Positions 1 through 9,859 are shown, numbered from the stretch's first letter. The stretch: DNA of 64,000 nt from Actinomadura luteofluorescens (GCF_013409365.1 NZ_JACCBA010000001.1:1736001-1800000), one strand, 5' to 3'. A program made the numbers and translations. Notes: generated by a model not told the origin, from the letters alone.

Positions 1-40
1 CGGCGCTCTAGTGGACCTGCAAGGAGGGTCTGACCTGCGG

Positions 41-1402
41 TTACAGGACGGCCAGGAGCCGCTTCCGTTCGAATTCGGTCACCTGGCGGCGGTAGTCCTC
101 CCACTCCTGGCGCTTGTTGCGCAGGAAGAAGTCGAAGACGTGCTCGCCGAGGACGTCGGCCATCAACTCGCTGCGCTCCATCGCGTGGATGGCCTCGTCC
201 AGGTTCTGCGGCAGCGGCTCGATGCCGAGCGCGCGGCGCTCGGCCACGGTCAGGGCCCAGACGTCGTCCTCGGCGCCCGGCGGCAGCTCGTAGCCCTCCT
301 CGATCCCCTTGAGCCCGGCGCCGAGGATCGCCGCGAACGCCAGGTAGGGGTTCGCGGCCGTGTCCAGCGACCGGAACTCGATGCGGGTCGAGTGGCCCTT
401 GTGCGGCTTGTACATGGGGACGCGGATCAGCGCCGACCGGTTGTTGTGCCCCCAGCAGATGTAGGACGGGGCCTCTCCGCCCAGCCCCGCCGCGGAGCCG
501 ACGTTCCCCCACAGCCGCTTGTAGGAGTTGACCCACTGGTTGCACACGGCGGTGATCTCGGCGGAGTGCCGCAGCAGCCCGGCGATGAACGCCCGCCCCG
601 CCTTGGACAGCTTGTACTCCGCGCCCGGCTCGTAGAAGGCGTTGCGGTCGCCCTCGAACAGCGACATGTGGGTGTGCATGCCCGAGCCGGGGTGCTCGGT
701 GAACGGCTTCGGCATGAAGGACGCGTGCACGCCCTGCTCCAGCGCGACCTCCTTCATGACCAGCCGGAACGTCATGATGTTGTCGGCGGTGGTGAGCGCG
801 TCGGCGTACCGCAGGTCGATCTCCTGCTGGCCGGGGGCGCCCTCGTGGTGGCTGTACTCCACCGAGATGCCCATCGCCTCCAGCATCGTGATGGCGTTGC
901 GCCGGAAGTCGTGCGCGGCGCTGTGCGGGGTGTGGTCGAAGTAGCCGCCCGCATCCGCCGGCTCGGGCTCGCGGCCGTCCTCCGGCTTGTCGTTGAAGAG
1001 GAAGAACTCGATCTCGGGGTGGGTGTAGAAGGTGAACCCGAGGTCGGCGGCCCGCGCCAGGGCGCGCTTGAGGACGTAGCGGGGGTCGGCGAAGCTCGGC
1101 GTCCCGTCCGGCATGAGGATGTCGCAGAACATGCGGCCGACGCCGGGGGACTCCGACCGCCAGGGCAGCACCTGGAAGGTGGACGGGTCCGGTTTGGCGA
1201 TCATGTCGGCCTCGTAGACCCGGGCGAAGCCCTCGATGGCCGAGCCGTCGAAGCCGATGCCCTCGCCGAAGGCGCCTTCCAGTTCGGCGGGGGCGACGGC
1301 CACCGACTTCAGGAAACCGAGCACGTCGGTGAACCACAGCCGGATGAAGCGGATGTCGCGCTCCTCCAGCGTGCGGAGCACGAACTCCTGCTGACGGTCC
1401 AA
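41..1402 (-). CDS. glnA2: GlnA2-type glutamine synthetase-like gamma-glutamyl amide ligase
   Basis: 453 aa protein of the type I glutamine synthetase fold, matching the actinobacterial GlnA2 group rather than the main GlnA (start DRQQEFVLRTLEERDIRF, then GFDGSAIEGFARV, the EIEFFLF and HEGAPGQQEIDLRY metal and ammonia-site motifs, and an NRSALIRVPMY nucleotide/glutamate-binding stretch). In Streptomyces, GlnA2-type enzymes have been reported to make gamma-glutamyl-polyamines rather than glutamine, so polyamine use is the likely role here (family knowledge, not visible in the sequence). The start is a TTG at 1402 after a GGGAGAGG ribosome site; it gives the length typical of GlnA2, whereas longer readings run into non-conserved sequence. 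It lies downstream of, and co-directional with, an amino-acid ABC transporter, 125 bp away. Bases 1-40 beyond the stop hold nothing recognisable. Confidence 0.9.
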   Translation of the reverse strand: MDRQQEFVLRTLEERDIRFIRLWFTDVLGFLKSVAVAPAELEGAFGEGIGFDGSAIEGFARVYEADMIAKPDPSTFQVLPWRSESPGVGRMFCDILMPDGTPSFADPRYVLKRALARAADLGFTFYTHPEIEFFLFNDKPEDGREPEPADAGGYFDHTPHSAAHDFRRNAITMLEAMGISVEYSHHEGAPGQQEIDLRYADALTTADNIMTFRLVMKEVALEQGVHASFMPKPFTEHPGSGMHTHMSLFEGDRNAFYEPGAEYKLSKAGRAFIAGLLRHSAEITAVCNQWVNSYKRLWGNVGSAAGLGGEAPSYICWGHNNRSALIRVPMYKPHKGHSTRIEFRSLDTAANPYLAFAAILGAGLKGIEEGYELPPGAEDDVWALTVAERRALGIEPLPQNLDEAIHAMERSELMADVLGEHVFDFFLRNKRQEWEDYRRQVTEFERKRLLAVL

Positions 1403-1515
1403 TGCCCTCTCCCTCGGTACTGCCCTGTCGGCGAGACTGCGTTGTCGACGACGCGGGCCCGGCATGCCGGCCGTCTGGAGCCGGTCCGGCTGTATCTGCA
1501 GTATGCCCGGACGCT

Positions 1516-1527
1516 GTTACCGCGACG

Positions 1528-1531
<4 letters not shown>
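1516..1531. promoter_or_regulatory. possible GlnR-type box upstream of glnA2
   Basis: Two GTTAC pentamers separated by six bases (GTTAC-CGCGAC-GTTAC), read on the other strand as GTAAC-N6-GTAAC. This resembles the actinobacterial GlnR half-site arrangement (gTnAC-n6-GaAAC), although the second half is imperfect. It lies about 115 bp upstream of the glnA2 start and overlaps the stop codon of the ABC ATPase. Nitrogen control of glnA2 is an inference. Confidence 0.35.
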
Positions 1532-2351
<820 letters not shown>

Positions 2352-2355
<4 letters not shown>

Positions 2356-3176
2356 CGCCGCCCCCTGCGCTGCCGCGCCTCCAGCCGCCGGGCCAGCAGG
2401 CTCAGCGGGATCGTGATGAGCAGATAGCAGATCCCCGCCACGATGATCGGGGTGGTGTTGCCCTGCTCGCCCGCGAGGTCGCGGCCGAACTTGGTGAGCT
2501 CCCGCTGCTGGAGCGTGATGCCGAGGAACAGCACCAGCGAGGAGTCCTTGCACAGCAGCACCAGCTCGTTGGTCAGCGGCGGGATGATGATCCGGAACGC
2601 CTGCGGGATGACGATCGAGCGCATCGCGCGGGTGTGCGACATGCCGAGCGAACGCGCCGCCTCCAGCTGCCCCTTCGGGACGGCCTCGATCCCGGCCCGG
2701 ATCGTCTCGGCCATGTAGGCCGTGGCGGCGAGGCCGAGGGCCAGTCCCGCCTGCCCGGCGGCGCCGCCGGGGATGTTGGTGCCCGGGAAGGCCAGCGGCA
2801 CGCCGACGCCCACGAAGATGAAGATCAGCAGCAGCGGCAGGCCGCGGAAGATCTCGATGTAGGAGGTGGCGAACCACCGGTACGGGGGCACCGACGACAG
2901 CCGCATCAGCGCGACGAGCAGCCCGCCGCCGAGGCCGATCCCGAACCCGACCGCGGTGTAGACGGCGGTGTTGCGCAGCCCGACCGTGATGATCTCGGGG
3001 AAGAGGCTCTTGGCGACGTCCCAGTTGGCGAAGTTGAGCCGCAGGGTGCCCCAGTCGGCGAGCGCGAGGAACAGCACCACGACGACGACGAAGATGCCGT
3101 ACTGGCCGCCGAGGGAGAGCTGCCGGCGGCGCCGGCGGGTCAGCCCGCCCGGCGCCGCCGCACCCTCGGCCGTCAC
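2352..3176 (-). CDS. Polar amino-acid ABC transporter permease (HisM/GlnP type)
   Basis: 274 aa membrane permease. A hydrophobic first segment ([16 protein letters not shown]) is followed by the amino-acid permease core, including the EAA coupling loop ([25 protein letters not shown]) that docks to the ATPase. About five to six membrane spans. I chose the GTG at 3176 because it overlaps the stop of the binding-protein gene (GTGA), the same coupling as at its 3' end; an upstream ATG at 3215 would overlap the preceding gene by more than 40 bases. Only one permease gene is present, so the channel is probably a homodimer rather than a GluC/GluD heterodimer. Confidence 0.9.
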
Positions 3177-3997
3177 GACCCGCCGCCGGCGGCGGCCGGC
3201 ATTGGACCGATCCACTTCTCATAGATCCGCTTGTAGGAGCCGTCCGTCCTCGCCTGCGCGATCACCTGGTTCGTCATCTTCACCAGTTCGGGGTTGTGCC
3301 CCTTGCGCATCCAGAACCCGTACTGCTCGCCGGTGTTCAGGTTCGCGGCGATCTCGAAGCCGGCGTTCGCCGGGTCCTTCAGCCAGCCCTTGACGACCGG
3401 GTCGTCCTGCACGATCACGTCCACCTGGCCGGTGCGCAGCCCGTTCAGCTCGGCGTTGGAGTTGTCGAACGAGCGCGGGTCGAAGCCCTTGCCCTTGACG
3501 AAGTCCTCGCCGGTCGTGCTCGCCTGCGAACCGAGCTTGAGCTTCTTGCCCTTGACGTCGTCGAGCGAGGTGATCCCGCTGCCCTTCTTCGCCATCAGCG
3601 ACTGCGTGGCGTCGAAGTAGGGGGCCGAGACGTCCATGAACTTCACCCGGTCGGGCTTGATCGTCATGCCGCCCATCTGGATGTCGCACTTGCCGGCGTT
3701 CAGCGCCGACCCCGTCTTCATCGTCTCGAACGGGGTGTCGACGATCTTCTGGGTGACGCCGAGCCGCTTGGCGACGAGGTCGATGAGCTCGACGTCGAAG
3801 CCCACGACCTTGCCCGACTTCTTGTCCTCCGACTGGAAGGGCGGGTAGGGCAGGTGCGTGCACGAGGTGAGCGCGCCCTTCTCGATGAGCTTCACGCCCT
3901 GCACCGTCGCGCCCTTGTCGCCACCGCACGCCGACGCCGTCAGCGCCAGGGCCGCGAGCCCCGCGCCGAAGGCCCGGAGCGTCGTCCGTCTCGACAC
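3173..3997 (-). CDS. Amino-acid ABC transporter substrate-binding lipoprotein
   Basis: 274 aa extracellular solute-binding protein family 3. The first 24 residues form a lipoprotein signal (RR near the start, hydrophobic core, lipobox LTASAC), so it should be anchored on the outer face of the membrane. The mature part has the periplasmic-binding-protein pattern: PYPPFQ near the N-terminus, [39 protein letters not shown] and a C-terminal EKWIG. First gene of the three-gene import operon. Ligand unknown, probably glutamate, glutamine or a related polar amino acid. Confidence 0.92.
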   Translation of the reverse strand: MSRRTTLRAFGAGLAALALTASACGGDKGATVQGVKLIEKGALTSCTHLPYPPFQSEDKKSGKVVGFDVELIDLVAKRLGVTQKIVDTPFETMKTGSALNAGKCDIQMGGMTIKPDRVKFMDVSAPYFDATQSLMAKKGSGITSLDDVKGKKLKLGSQASTTGEDFVKGKGFDPRSFDNSNAELNGLRTGQVDVIVQDDPVVKGWLKDPANAGFEIAANLNTGEQYGFWMRKGHNPELVKMTNQVIAQARTDGSYKRIYEKWIGPMPAAAGGGS

Positions 3998-4157
3998 GTT
4001 TCCTCCTGATCGTGCTGGCTTCCGATCACCGCACTATCGCACGTCCCCCGGGCGGGGGGCAGTGCCGGGCGGCTGACTCGCCCGTGACCGTCCCCGGATA
4101 TCCGTTTCCCGGAAATTGACGTGGCGATCATGGTCGTCCGGCAAGGTGATCGTTAGC

Positions 4158-5189
4158 GTGGATCGCGTCGTGGACATCTCACTTCTTCTCTCGATGACCG
4201 ACCGGGTGACCGCGCTGGCCACACCGTCGGCCATGCACCCGGAGTCGTGGCAGCTGTGCGCGCAGGTGGAGGCCTGGGCACGCGGCCGCGGGCTGGTGCT
4301 CGGGGATCCGGACACCTCCCCGCTCGGCCGGGCGCGCTGCGAGCGGCTCGCCGCCCGCGTCCTGCCGTCCGCCGACCTGGCCGCCGTCGACCTGTTCGCC
4401 CGCTGGCTCACCTGGACGCTCGCGCTGGACGACACGCTGGACCACGCCCCGCTCGCCGACAGCGGCAGCGCCGTGCACGCGCTGTACGACGACCTGCTGC
4501 GCGCGATGCGGCGCGGCCACGCCCGGCCCGGCGCCCGCCCGCTGGAGGCGGCGCTGGTGGAGCTGTGGCACGCCACGTCCAAGGACATGAGCCGCGACTG
4601 GCGCCGCCGGTTCATGCTGCATCTGGAGGCGCACCGCGACGGCTGCGCCGAGGAGGCCGTCAACCGGCGGATCAGCCACGTCCCGACCGAGCAGGAGTAC
4701 CCGGCGCTGCGCCGCCGGGCGTCCGGGCCGTTCCTGTTCGACCTGATCGAGGCCGTGCTCGGCGTCGAACTGCCGGCGGGGCTGCTGCGCACGCCCCGCT
4801 GGAAGACCCTCGCCGACGGCGTCGCCGACGCGCTGGCCTGGGCCAACGACCTCGCCTCGCACGACCTGGAGGCCGCGCGCGGCGACGTGCACGACCTGCC
4901 CGCCGTCCTCGCCAGGGCGCACGGGCTGGACGAGGCGCGGGCGGCCCACCTGGTCGCCGACCGGATCGCCGACCGGCTGGAGGAGGCGTGGACGGCGGCG
5001 CGCAGGCTGCCGGAGATGCTCGACCGGCTGGACCTGACGGTCGCGCAGCGCGCCGCCGCCGCGCAGGTCGTCAAGGTCCTGCTGGACACGCCGCGCGCGC
5101 ACATGGACTGGCTCGCCGAGTCCGGCCGCTACGGGCCGGGCGCCTCCCCCGCGCCGCCGCGCCTGGACGCGCTCGCTTCGCTGCGCTGA
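4158..5189 (+). CDS. Class I terpene synthase (terpene cyclase)
   Basis: 343 aa bacterial terpene cyclase. It has the metal-binding DDxxD motif as D91-D92-T-L-D95, the NSE triad as N230-D-x-x-S234-x-x-x-E238, and the C-terminal RY pair (R324-Y325). All catalytic motifs are intact, so it should ionise and cyclise a prenyl diphosphate, probably farnesyl diphosphate by size. The product cannot be predicted. The GTG at 4158 is preferred over a GTG/ATG at 4116 because AAGGTGA lies eight bases upstream. No prenyl synthase, P450 or methyltransferase sits beside it. Its last 61 bases overlap the 3' end of the convergent ArsR-type gene. Confidence 0.88.
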   Translation: MDRVVDISLLLSMTDRVTALATPSAMHPESWQLCAQVEAWARGRGLVLGDPDTSPLGRARCERLAARVLPSADLAAVDLFARWLTWTLALDDTLDHAPLADSGSAVHALYDDLLRAMRRGHARPGARPLEAALVELWHATSKDMSRDWRRRFMLHLEAHRDGCAEEAVNRRISHVPTEQEYPALRRRASGPFLFDLIEAVLGVELPAGLLRTPRWKTLADGVADALAWANDLASHDLEAARGDVHDLPAVLARAHGLDEARAAHLVADRIADRLEEAWTAARRLPEMLDRLDLTVAQRAAAAQVVKVLLDTPRAHMDWLAESGRYGPGASPAPPRLDALASLR

Positions 5190-6154
5190 GCGCCGGCCAG
5201 GGCGTCCCCGGCCGGCGTGCGGACGTACAGGACGCGGCGCCCCATGCGGTGCCCGGTGACGAGGCCGCAGGCGCGCAGGACGCCCAGATGCTGGCTGACG
5301 GCCCCCGCGGTCACGCCCAGCCGCCGGGCCAGATCGGTGGTGGACGCGGGCGTGGCGAGCGCCGTCAGCAGCTCGGCGCGGCGGCGTCCCATCAGCGCGG
5401 CCAGAGCACCGGCGCGCGGCTCGTCCGGCCGCCCCGTCTCCCAGAGCGTCGCCGCGCCGCGCGGCGGGTAGCTGACCATCGGCTGGTAGGGCGGCACCAT
5501 CACCGACACCTGCGGCCACACGAACGCGCTCGGGACGAGCAGGATCCCGCGCCCGGCGAGCTCGCCGCGGAAGTCCCAGTGGCGGTCGACGGAGAGCGTC
5601 CCGGCGCGCCATGAGACCGCCTCGTGCAGGTCGCCGAACACGCCCGCGGCGCCCTCGGCGGCGAGCGCGGCGCTGCGGCGCAGGACCTCCCCCTCCAGGA
5701 GGTCGCGGACGCGCGGCCAGAACGGCTCCACCGCCACCTCCCAGTACCGTTCGAGGAGGTCGGCGAGCGTCGCGAGGGTGCCTTCGGGGTCGGCGGCCAT
5801 GGCGCGGCGGGCGGGCCGGGGCGGGTTGCCGGGCGCGGTCCAGGTGAGCTCGGCGGCCACGACCTCGGGCGGGGTGGCGCGGACGGTCGCGAGCTCCGCG
5901 CCGAGGTCGGGCAGGGGCGTGCGCGGCGGCGGGGTGAGGAAGTCCGGGATGTACCCGGCGGGCAGGACGACGTCCAGCAGCGTCTCGAAGCCGAGGCCGC
6001 GCAGCCGCGGGCGGACCGTGCGCACCCACGGCAGGTGGAGCGCGTGGCCGGACGGGTCGGCGAGCACCCGCAGGCTGCGCACCATCTCCCACAGCGGCGA
6101 GAACGCGAACCGGACCCGCGCCACGTCGTCCGGGGCGAGCACGAACTCGATCAT
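5129..6154 (-). CDS. ArsR-type winged-helix regulator with large N-terminal sensor domain
   Basis: 341 aa. The C-terminal third is a winged helix-turn-helix (RRAELLTALATPASTTDLARRLGV, then GAVSQHLGVLRACGLV, then GRRVLYV), typical of ArsR repressors. The first 230 residues form the DUF5937-like domain found in many actinobacterial ArsR proteins, presumed to bind a ligand. There is no metal-binding Cys cluster, so a small organic inducer is more likely than a metal. It is divergent from an MFS exporter, with a perfect inverted repeat over its own start codon, which suggests it represses both itself and the exporter. The start has no ribosome site and may be leaderless. Confidence 0.85.
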   Translation of the reverse strand: MIEFVLAPDDVARVRFAFSPLWEMVRSLRVLADPSGHALHLPWVRTVRPRLRGLGFETLLDVVLPAGYIPDFLTPPPRTPLPDLGAELATVRATPPEVVAAELTWTAPGNPPRPARRAMAADPEGTLATLADLLERYWEVAVEPFWPRVRDLLEGEVLRRSAALAAEGAAGVFGDLHEAVSWRAGTLSVDRHWDFRGELAGRGILLVPSAFVWPQVSVMVPPYQPMVSYPPRGAATLWETGRPDEPRAGALAALMGRRRAELLTALATPASTTDLARRLGVTAGAVSQHLGVLRACGLVTGHRMGRRVLYVRTPAGDALAGAQRSEASASRRGGAGEAPGP

Positions 6155-6171
6155 TTAGCCCAGGCTAAATG
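6152..6171. promoter_or_regulatory. Inverted-repeat operator between ArsR regulator and MFS exporter
   Basis: Perfect 9 bp inverted repeat, CATTTAGCC-CA-GGCTAAATG, whose left arm contains the ArsR start codon on the minus strand. It is strikingly AT-rich for this genome and is the only clear palindrome in the 49 bp between the two divergent genes. Autorepression plus control of the exporter is the simplest reading. Confidence 0.75.
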
Positions 6172-6203
6172 AATGTCTCGGAGCACGCGCCGCCCCCACC
6201 ATC

Positions 6204-7469
6204 GTGAAAGTGACGACACTGGAAGAGACTCCTGTCGGTCCCTCTCCCGGCAGGTTCGCGGCGTTCCTCCGGCCCCGGGTCGGCGGTTTCCCCCGGCCCT
6301 TCTGGGTGCTGTGGGCGGGCACCCTGCTCAACCGCCTCGGGACCATGGTCGAGCCGTTCCTCGGCCTCTACCTGACGTCCATGCGCGGCCTGTCGCTGGC
6401 CCAGGCCGGCGTGACGATGGCCGTGCTGGGCGCGGGCTCGCTGGCCGGGCAACTCGCGGGCGGCCTGCTCGCCGACCGCCTCGGCCGCCGCGCGACGCTG
6501 ACGCTGGCGACCGTCGGCACCGGCGCGGCCATGCTCGCGCTCGGCTACGCCCAGGGGCTCCCCGCGATCCTCGCGGCCGCGCTGGTGCTCGGCCTGCTCC
6601 TGGACATGTACCGGCCCGCCGCGCAGGCGATGGTGGCAGACATCATCTCCCCGGCCGAGCGCCCGCGCGCGTTCGGGCTGCTGTTCTGGGCGATCAACCT
6701 CGGCTGGGCCGTCGCCATGGTGCTCGGCGGGACGCTCGCGCAGCAGGGCTTCCTGTGGCTGTTCTGGATCGACGCCCTCACCTGCGCGGCGTTCGGCCTG
6801 CTCGTGTGGCGGGCCATCCCGGAGACGCGCACCCGCGACGCCCGCGCCGAGCGGACGGGCGGGTTCGGCCGCGTGCTGCGCGACCGGGTCATGGTCGGCT
6901 ACGTGCTGGTCACCCTCATCTACACGTTCGTGCTCATGCAGGGCATGACGACCATGCCGCTCGCCATGAAGCAGGACGGGCTCGGCCCGCGGTCCTACGG
7001 CCTGGCGATCGCCGCGAACGGCGCGCTGATCATCATCGTCCAGCCGCTGGTGAACGCGTGGCTGGCGCGGCGCGACCACAGCCTGGTGCTGGTGGCGGGC
7101 TTCGCGCTCGTCGGCGTCGGCTACGGGCTCACCTCGCTCGCCTCCTCGCTGGCCGCCTACACGGCGACGATCCTCGTGTGGACGCTCGGGGAGATCATCG
7201 CCGCGTCCGTCCTGCAGGCCGTCGTCGCCGACCTCGCGCCCGCCGGCCTGCGCGGCCGCTACGGCGGCCTCTACGGGATGGCGTGGTCGGGCGGCTTCCT
7301 GCTGGCGCCGCTCGGCGGCACCCAGTTGCTCGGCGCCGGAGGTGCGCCAGCACTGTGGCTGACCTGCGGAGGTCTCGCCCTGGCCGCCGCCGCGGCGCAG
7401 CTCGCGCTCGGCCCCGCGATCCGGCGCCGCCGCGCCGCCGCGCTCGCCGCCGACTTCTCGTCAAAGTGA
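6204..7469 (+). CDS. MFS transporter (efflux type)
   Basis: 421 aa, about 12 hydrophobic segments. It has the MFS loop 2-3 motif ADRLGRRATL, with a second-half counterpart, and no large soluble domains. It probably expels a small hydrophobic compound by proton antiport. Divergent from the ArsR-type gene, whose palindrome lies 33 bp upstream of this GTG start, so it is a likely regulatory target. There is no ribosome site before the GTG at 6204. NAD synthetase follows after 32 bp but appears to have its own promoter. Confidence 0.85.
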   Translation: MKVTTLEETPVGPSPGRFAAFLRPRVGGFPRPFWVLWAGTLLNRLGTMVEPFLGLYLTSMRGLSLAQAGVTMAVLGAGSLAGQLAGGLLADRLGRRATLTLATVGTGAAMLALGYAQGLPAILAAALVLGLLLDMYRPAAQAMVADIISPAERPRAFGLLFWAINLGWAVAMVLGGTLAQQGFLWLFWIDALTCAAFGLLVWRAIPETRTRDARAERTGGFGRVLRDRVMVGYVLVTLIYTFVLMQGMTTMPLAMKQDGLGPRSYGLAIAANGALIIIVQPLVNAWLARRDHSLVLVAGFALVGVGYGLTSLASSLAAYTATILVWTLGEIIAASVLQAVVADLAPAGLRGRYGGLYGMAWSGGFLLAPLGGTQLLGAGGAPALWLTCGGLALAAAAAQLALGPAIRRRRAAALAADFSSK

Positions 7470-7495
7470 CGAAACCGGGTCCGGCGTTCTACCCT
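7466..7495 (+). promoter_or_regulatory. Probable leaderless promoter of nadE
   Basis: A GTGACG -35-like element (7466-7471), an 18 bp spacer and a TACCCT -10 element (7490-7495, TAnnnT type). The -10 ends six bases before the GTG start at 7502, so the predicted transcript would begin at or next to the start codon. No Shine-Dalgarno sequence is present, which agrees with leaderless translation. It overlaps the end of the MFS gene. Confidence 0.5.
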
Positions 7496-7501
7496 TGGAC
7501 C

Positions 7502-9295
7502 GTGGCACAACTCAGGCTCGCGCTCGCGCAGGTGAACTCGACCGTCGGAGACCTCGACGGCAACGCCGACCAGATCGTGACGTGGACGCGCCGCGCCGCC
7601 GAGGCGGGCGCGCACCTCGTCGCATTCCCGGAGATGATGCTGACCGGCTACCCCGTGGAGGACCTCGCGCTGCGCGCGTCCTTCGTGGAAGCCTCCCGCG
7701 ACGCCCTCCAGCGGCTCGCCCGCCGGCTCGCCGACGAGGGGCTCGGCGACCTGCCCGTGGTCACCGGCCACCTCGACCGCCCCCCGGCCGGCGGGGCCCG
7801 CTCCGGCCGGCCCGGCGGCCTGCCGCTGAACGCCGCCGCATGGCTGCACGGCGGCGAGGTGCTCGTCCGCTCCGCCAAGCACCACCTGCCCAACTACGGC
7901 GTGTTCGACGAGTACCGGATCTTCGCGCGCGGCGACCGGCTGCCGGTCGTCCGGCTGCACGGCGTGGACGTCGCCACCGCCATCTGTGAGGACCTCTGGC
8001 AGGACGGCGGCCCGGTCAGCGTCACGAGCGCCTCCGGCGCGGGCCTGCTGCTGGTGATCAACGCCTCCCCCTACGAGCGCAACAAGGACGACGCCCGGCT
8101 CGAACTGTGCGCGAGCCGTGCCCGCGAGGCCGGCTGCGCGCTCGCCTACGTCAACATGGTCGGCGGCCAGGACGAGCTCGTCTTCGACGGCGACTCGGTC
8201 ATCGTCGGCCCGGACGGCTCGCCGCTGTCCCGCGCCCCCCAGTTCGTCGAGCACCTCCTCGTCACCGACCTGGACCTGCCGGCCGCCGGCCCGGCCGCCG
8301 CGGAGGGCCCCGTCCGCGTCGACGCCCAGGACGGCACCACGATCACCATTGACCGGCACGTCCTGTCCGCCTACCCGCTGCCCGCCTACCCCGCCGAGCC
8401 GCGGACGGTCGCGCCGCCCCTGGAGGACCTCGCCGAGGTGTACGCGGCGCTCGTCCTCGGCACCCGCGACTACGTCCGCAAGAACGGCTTCCGCTCCGTC
8501 GTGCTCGGCCTGTCCGGCGGCATCGACTCGGCGCTCGTCGCCACGATCGCCTCCGACGCCATCGGCCCGGAGAACGTGTACGCCGTCCTGCTCCCGAGCC
8601 GCTACTCCTCTGAAGGCTCCGTCGTGGACGCCGAGGATCTCGTCAAGCGGCAGGGCGTCAACGCGCGCACCGTCCCCATCGCCGGCATGGTCGAGGCGTT
8701 CGAGGAGCAACTCGACCTGCACGGCCTCGCCGCCGAGAACCTCCAGGCCCGCATCCGCGCCAACGTGTGGATGGCCCTGTCCAACGAGGACGGCCACCTC
8801 GTCCTCACCGGCGGCAACAAGAGCGAGCTCGCGACCGGCTACTCCACCCTCTACGGCGACTCCGCGGGCGGCTTCGGCCCCATCAAGGACGTCTTCAAGC
8901 TCACCGTCTGGGACCTCGCCCGCTGGCGCAACGCCCAGGCGGGCAAGGACTCGCCGCTCCTGCACCCCTTCGCGCAGGAGCCCATCCCCGAGGCCATCAT
9001 CGTCAAGGAGCCGTCCGCCGAGCTGCGCCCCGGCCAGCGCGACCGCGACAGCCTCCCCGACTACGCCCTCCTGGACCCGATCCTCACCGACTACGTCGAG
9101 CGCGACATGGGCCGCGACGCCCTCGTCGAGGCCGGCCACGACCCCGCCCTGGTCGAACGCGCCATCCGCCTCGTCGACATCGCCGAGTACAAGCGCCGCC
9201 AGTACCCGCCCGGCCCCAAGATCACGCCCAAGAACTTCGGCCGCGACCGCCGCCTCCCCATCACCAACCGCTGGCGGGAGCTAGCCCAGGGGTAG
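7502..9295 (+). CDS. nadE: Glutamine-dependent NAD+ synthetase
   Basis: 597 aa, two domains. The N-terminal nitrilase-like glutaminase domain (about 1-270) has the Glu-Lys-Cys triad E44 (FPEMMLTGYP), K126 (AKHHLPNYGVFDE) and C162 (ICEDLW). The C-terminal synthetase domain has the ATP pyrophosphatase loop SGGIDSAL from S338 and the GGNKSELATGYSTLYGD region. It converts deamido-NAD, ATP and glutamine to NAD+, the last step of NAD synthesis. Length and motifs are complete. The GTG start at 7502 fits the conserved N-terminus (AQLRLALAQVN). The stop codon is followed at once by a dispersed repeat element. Confidence 0.95.
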   Translation: MAQLRLALAQVNSTVGDLDGNADQIVTWTRRAAEAGAHLVAFPEMMLTGYPVEDLALRASFVEASRDALQRLARRLADEGLGDLPVVTGHLDRPPAGGARSGRPGGLPLNAAAWLHGGEVLVRSAKHHLPNYGVFDEYRIFARGDRLPVVRLHGVDVATAICEDLWQDGGPVSVTSASGAGLLLVINASPYERNKDDARLELCASRAREAGCALAYVNMVGGQDELVFDGDSVIVGPDGSPLSRAPQFVEHLLVTDLDLPAAGPAAAEGPVRVDAQDGTTITIDRHVLSAYPLPAYPAEPRTVAPPLEDLAEVYAALVLGTRDYVRKNGFRSVVLGLSGGIDSALVATIASDAIGPENVYAVLLPSRYSSEGSVVDAEDLVKRQGVNARTVPIAGMVEAFEEQLDLHGLAAENLQARIRANVWMALSNEDGHLVLTGGNKSELATGYSTLYGDSAGGFGPIKDVFKLTVWDLARWRNAQAGKDSPLLHPFAQEPIPEAIIVKEPSAELRPGQRDRDSLPDYALLDPILTDYVERDMGRDALVEAGHDPALVERAIRLVDIAEYKRRQYPPGPKITPKNFGRDRRLPITNRWRELAQG

Positions 9296-9296
9296 C

Positions 9297-9400
9297 GACC
9301 CCCCTGGAACCCCCCGTTGCGACGCAGGCGATCCTCACGACACCGTTGCGGTTTGCTGTGCCTGTGACGGCTTGCGCGGCGTCGCTGCGGTCGCTGTGTC
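9297..9400 (+). repeat. Dispersed GC-rich repeat, copy A, abutting nadE stop
   Basis: Begins right after the nadE stop with CGACCCCCCTGGAACCCCCC, followed by GTTGCGACGCAGGCGATCC and a run ending GGCGTCGCTGCGGTCGCTG. The same order of blocks recurs inverted at 9735-9859 with only scattered mismatches, and partly at 9412-9515. No coding pattern. It looks like a 3'-flanking repeat family with a terminator-like G/C hairpin. Confidence 0.75.
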
Positions 9401-9411
9401 TTCCCTGGGGG

Positions 9412-9515
9412 GCGACCCCCTGGAACCCCCGTCACGAGCCGGGCGATCCTCACGCCACGGCTGAGGTCCTCGTGCCCGTGCGGGTTCGCGTCGTGTCGCT
9501 GCGGTCGCCCGGCTC
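9412..9515 (+). repeat. Dispersed GC-rich repeat, copy B (diverged, tandem to A)
   Basis: Starts with the same CGACCCCCTGGAACCCCCG block and shares GGCGATCCTCACG and TCGCTGCGGTCGC with copy A, in the same order and orientation, but the middle has diverged. The A/B junction TTCCCTGGGGGGCGACCCCC can fold as a G/C hairpin. Confidence 0.6.
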
Positions 9516-9734
9516 GACGGGCCGGGCGACCTCCAGGCGCCCAGAGCGCCTTCCGGCCGCCCGACCCGCGCCCCGGCTAAGGCCCCCGATTCAGGCCCAC
9601 TCCAAGAGCGGCACAGCCGTGGCACGTCCAAGAGCGTTGGACGTGAACGATTCGCACCCTCTTGGGCTTGGAGCTCAACCGGGGCCGCGGGCAGGCGCGT
9701 GGAGCGAGTGCAGCGAGCGCAACGCGCATGCCCG
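9516..9734. other. Gene-free spacer between convergent repeats, with a perfect palindrome
   Basis: No gene-like codon usage in any frame. At 9623-9645 there is a perfect 9 bp inverted repeat, CACGTCCAA-GAGCG-TTGGACGTG, a possible hairpin or protein site. Otherwise nothing recognisable; with the flanking repeats, the whole 9296-9859 interval is the longest gene-free stretch of the window. Confidence 0.5.
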
Positions 9735-9859
9735 CCGACGCAGGCGACCGCAGCGACGCCACACAAGCCGTCACAGGCGCAACGAACCGCAACGGCGGCG
9801 TGAGGATCGCCTGCGTCGCAACGGGGGTTCCAGGGGGTCGCCCCCCTGGGAAGACACAG
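9735..9859 (-). repeat. Dispersed GC-rich repeat, copy C, inverted, abutting the SpoIIE-type gene stop
   Basis: Reverse complement of copy A over roughly 100 bases, extended by the CTGTGTCTTCCC block that also occurs at the A/B junction. It begins immediately after the stop codon of the minus-strand phosphatase gene, as copy A does after nadE. The terminal segment CCAGGGGG-TCGC-CCCCCTGG (9830-9849) is a perfect 8 bp stem, terminator-like but without a T tract. Confidence 0.75.

Noticed and set aside
4158..9295. Terpenoid biosynthetic gene cluster
   Set aside because: Only the cyclase is biosynthetic; no prenyl synthase, P450 or methyltransferase is adjacent, so a cluster is not supported.
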